Of a stretch of 6,215 bases of DNA, positions 5,027 through 6,215 are shown in pieces. The translations under genes and the position numbers were made by a program. The stretch is from a bacterium. Its GTDB lineage: Bacteria; Thermosulfidibacterota; Thermosulfidibacteria; Thermosulfidibacterales; JALWSI01. How positions within the stretch are numbered: position 1 is the first letter of the stretch; each line of letters starts with the position of its first letter. Location: contig JALWSI010000120.1 of the NCBI GenBank assembly GCA_027080315.1, positions 1 through 6,215 on the forward strand, given 5' to 3'. The notes below the pieces were generated by a model. That model ran no database searches. It had not been told where the DNA came from and worked only from the letters and a program-made list of their open reading frames with translations.

Positions 5027-6215
5027 CTAAAACCCTCTTCTCTTCATGTATATCACCCCACGGGGACACTCTGTGGCACAGATGCCACACCCTTTACAAT
5101 GCTCAGCATCCAGAAGAGGAGGCTGCTGCAGTTCAATGGAGGCATCGGGGCAGAAGAGCCAACAGGTACCACACCCGTTGCAGTAGCCGCACGAAAGGCA
5201 TCTGCCCACCTCTAAAGGGACCCCTTTGGGAAGGGGCACGGAAGGTAAAAGATCAATGTTAACCGGATTGATGTCGTTAAAAGAGATCACCTCCATCTGA
5301 TCCCTTTGCCACAGCTCTTCCCGGGCATGGATGTACTCTCTCTGCTGGAGCTGACAGAGGATCCTTCTTGCCGCCTCTCTCCCAGAGGCAATGGCCTGGG
5401 CAACCGAGGACGGGCCACAGGCAAGGTCCCCAGCGGTTATTATGGACTCTTCTGGCCACTGGTAAGAGGGCTCTTGGCCCACCGCCAGCACCACCAAGTT
5501 GAACACCCCCGGCTGTTCCAAACCTACAAACTCCACCTTCTTCAAAGGCCCGCTCTCGTCCACCACCCTCACCCTCTGCATGATGACCTTAACGTGCCCG
5601 TGAGCCGCCTGGGCATTCTTCAGCCCCACAGAGCAAACCAGACTAACCCCCTCCTCAAGGGCCTCCTGCAGCTCCTCTTTGATGGCAGGAACCTGGTCTT
5701 CAGGCTCTACGCAGGCCATGGTGACGGTTCTCCCCTCCCTCACAAAGACCCGGGCAACATCAACGGCCACATTGCCGCCACCCACCACCAGAACGTTCTC
5801 TCCCTCAGGAAGGATCCCCTGAAGGTTGTACTCTTTCAACACCTTAAGCCCAGGTAGAACCCTGTCACCCTCCTCTATGCCTGGAAGCATCCTGGCTCGG
5901 TCCAGGCCTGTGGCCACAATCACCCAGTTGAACTCACGGGAGAGCTCAGTAAGGTTATCAGGGGTGACCTGGGTGGAGGTCTCAATCTTAACCCCAAGGG
6001 CTTTAACCGCTTCCAAGGCTTGTTTTAAGGACTCTCTCTCCAACCTAAAAGCGGGAATGCCCCAGGCTAAGATTCCACCAGGGGTCTCCTCCCTCTCTGC
6101 AATGGTCACCTGAACACCCTGCATGGCAAGATACCACGCCGCAGAGAGGCCAGCAGGACCCGAACCAACAACCAGAGCTTTCCTGCCAATGAAAGGAGAA
6201 GGGTTAGGAAGACCC
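5027..6215 (-). CDS. GltD-like FAD/NAD(P) oxidoreductase with C-terminal 2[4Fe-4S] ferredoxin domain (5'-truncated)
   Basis: The frame stays open to the window edge, so the ATG at 6124 is internal; 395 residues are visible, starting just before the FAD Rossmann motif VVGSGPAG (15-22) and the GltD-type GGILAWGIPAFRL (47-58). The NAD(P) domain carries VVGGGNVAVDVARV (143-156), and TAGDLACGPSSVAQAIASGREAA (260-282) is the second FAD-contacting segment. A C-terminal domain holds ten cysteines: C339, C342, then CNGCGTCWLFCP (345-356) and CKGCGICATECP (373-384), two canonical [4Fe-4S] motifs. The expected role is electron transfer between NAD(P)H and ferredoxin-like partners, possibly for a 2-oxoacid oxidoreductase, whose delta subunits have similar ferredoxin domains. 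This is not a conventional glutamate synthase beta subunit, which normally ends after the FAD domain. The N-terminal Cys-rich part and the partner genes lie outside the window. Confidence 0.88.
   Translation of the reverse strand, partial: GLPNPSPFIGRKALVVGSGPAGLSAAWYLAMQGVQVTIAEREETPGGILAWGIPAFRLERESLKQALEAVKALGVKIETSTQVTPDNLTELSREFNWVIVATGLDRARMLPGIEEGDRVLPGLKVLKEYNLQGILPEGENVLVVGGGNVAVDVARVFVREGRTVTMACVEPEDQVPAIKEELQEALEEGVSLVCSVGLKNAQAAHGHVKVIMQRVRVVDESGPLKKVEFVGLEQPGVFNLVVLAVGQEPSYQWPEESIITAGDLACGPSSVAQAIASGREAARRILCQLQQREYIHAREELWQRDQMEVISFNDINPVNIDLLPSVPLPKGVPLEVGRCLSCGYCNGCGTCWLFCPDASIELQQPPLLDAEHCKGCGICATECPRGVIYMKRRGF

Noticed and set aside
5012-5039. Possible intrinsic terminator after the oxidoreductase: AAGAGGG (5039-5033) pairing with CCCTTTT (5018-5012) on the - strand
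   Set aside because: The stem includes a G-T pair and a 14-nt loop, its T-run is part of the stem and is followed by GTG, and it overlaps the end of the gene and the leuB promoter. Too weak to call.
5306-5857. 183-codon open frame on the + strand opposite the oxidoreductase
   Set aside because: The - strand frame encodes an unmistakable flavoprotein; the antisense product is His/Pro/Leu-rich with no recognisable motif.
1-6215. tRNA, rRNA, CRISPR repeats, insertion sequence ends or long direct repeats
   Set aside because: None seen on reading both strands; nearly every base belongs to a recognised gene.

Overview
The window is ordinary bacterial chromosome and almost entirely coding. It holds five complete genes and two that run off the edges. 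I saw no mobile element, CRISPR array, tRNA or rRNA, and no gene-free stretch longer than about 60 bases. The protein set (HslU, an M50 site-2 protease, DXR, CdsA, LeuB, and a GltD-like flavoprotein fused to a ferredoxin domain) fits an anaerobic Gram-negative-type bacterium, tentatively of the Desulfobacterota/Thermodesulfobacteriota type. Half of the Ile codons in the hslU fragment are ATA, and AGG/AGA are the commonest Arg codons with no CGC. That bias is often seen in thermophiles. The taxon is an inference from residue-level resemblance remembered from these families, not from a search.

Layout: positions 1-1524 are on the + strand. They carry the C-terminal part of hslU (HslUV protease ATPase), followed almost directly by a small M50 intramembrane metalloprotease. 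Everything from 1530 onward lies on the - strand and converges on that pair, with only 5 nt between the stop codons. Read in the - direction, the order is: a 5'-truncated FAD/NAD(P) oxidoreductase with a C-terminal 2[4Fe-4S] domain (6215-5027); a 60-nt gap holding a good sigma70-type promoter; leuB; cdsA; a small TPR-like protein of unknown function; and dxr.

The leuB-cdsA-orf127-dxr group looks like one transcription unit. leuB ends directly against the cdsA ATG, orf127 starts 3 nt after cdsA from a TTG with its ribosome binding site inside the end of cdsA, and orf127 overlaps the annotated dxr start by 10 nt. It joins leucine biosynthesis (LeuB), phospholipid synthesis (CdsA) and the MEP isoprenoid pathway (DXR). 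cdsA and dxr usually sit in a uppS-cdsA-dxr-rseP cluster. Here the cluster is rearranged: leuB lies in front, an unknown small gene is inserted, and no rseP follows dxr.

The points most worth a second look are the dxr start (an ATA codon with a strong Shine-Dalgarno sits exactly where the family's N-terminus should be), the unrecognised TPR-like gene between cdsA and dxr, the flavoprotein-ferredoxin fusion at the right edge, and the extended -10 promoter in front of leuB. I do not see a clear novel multi-gene system.
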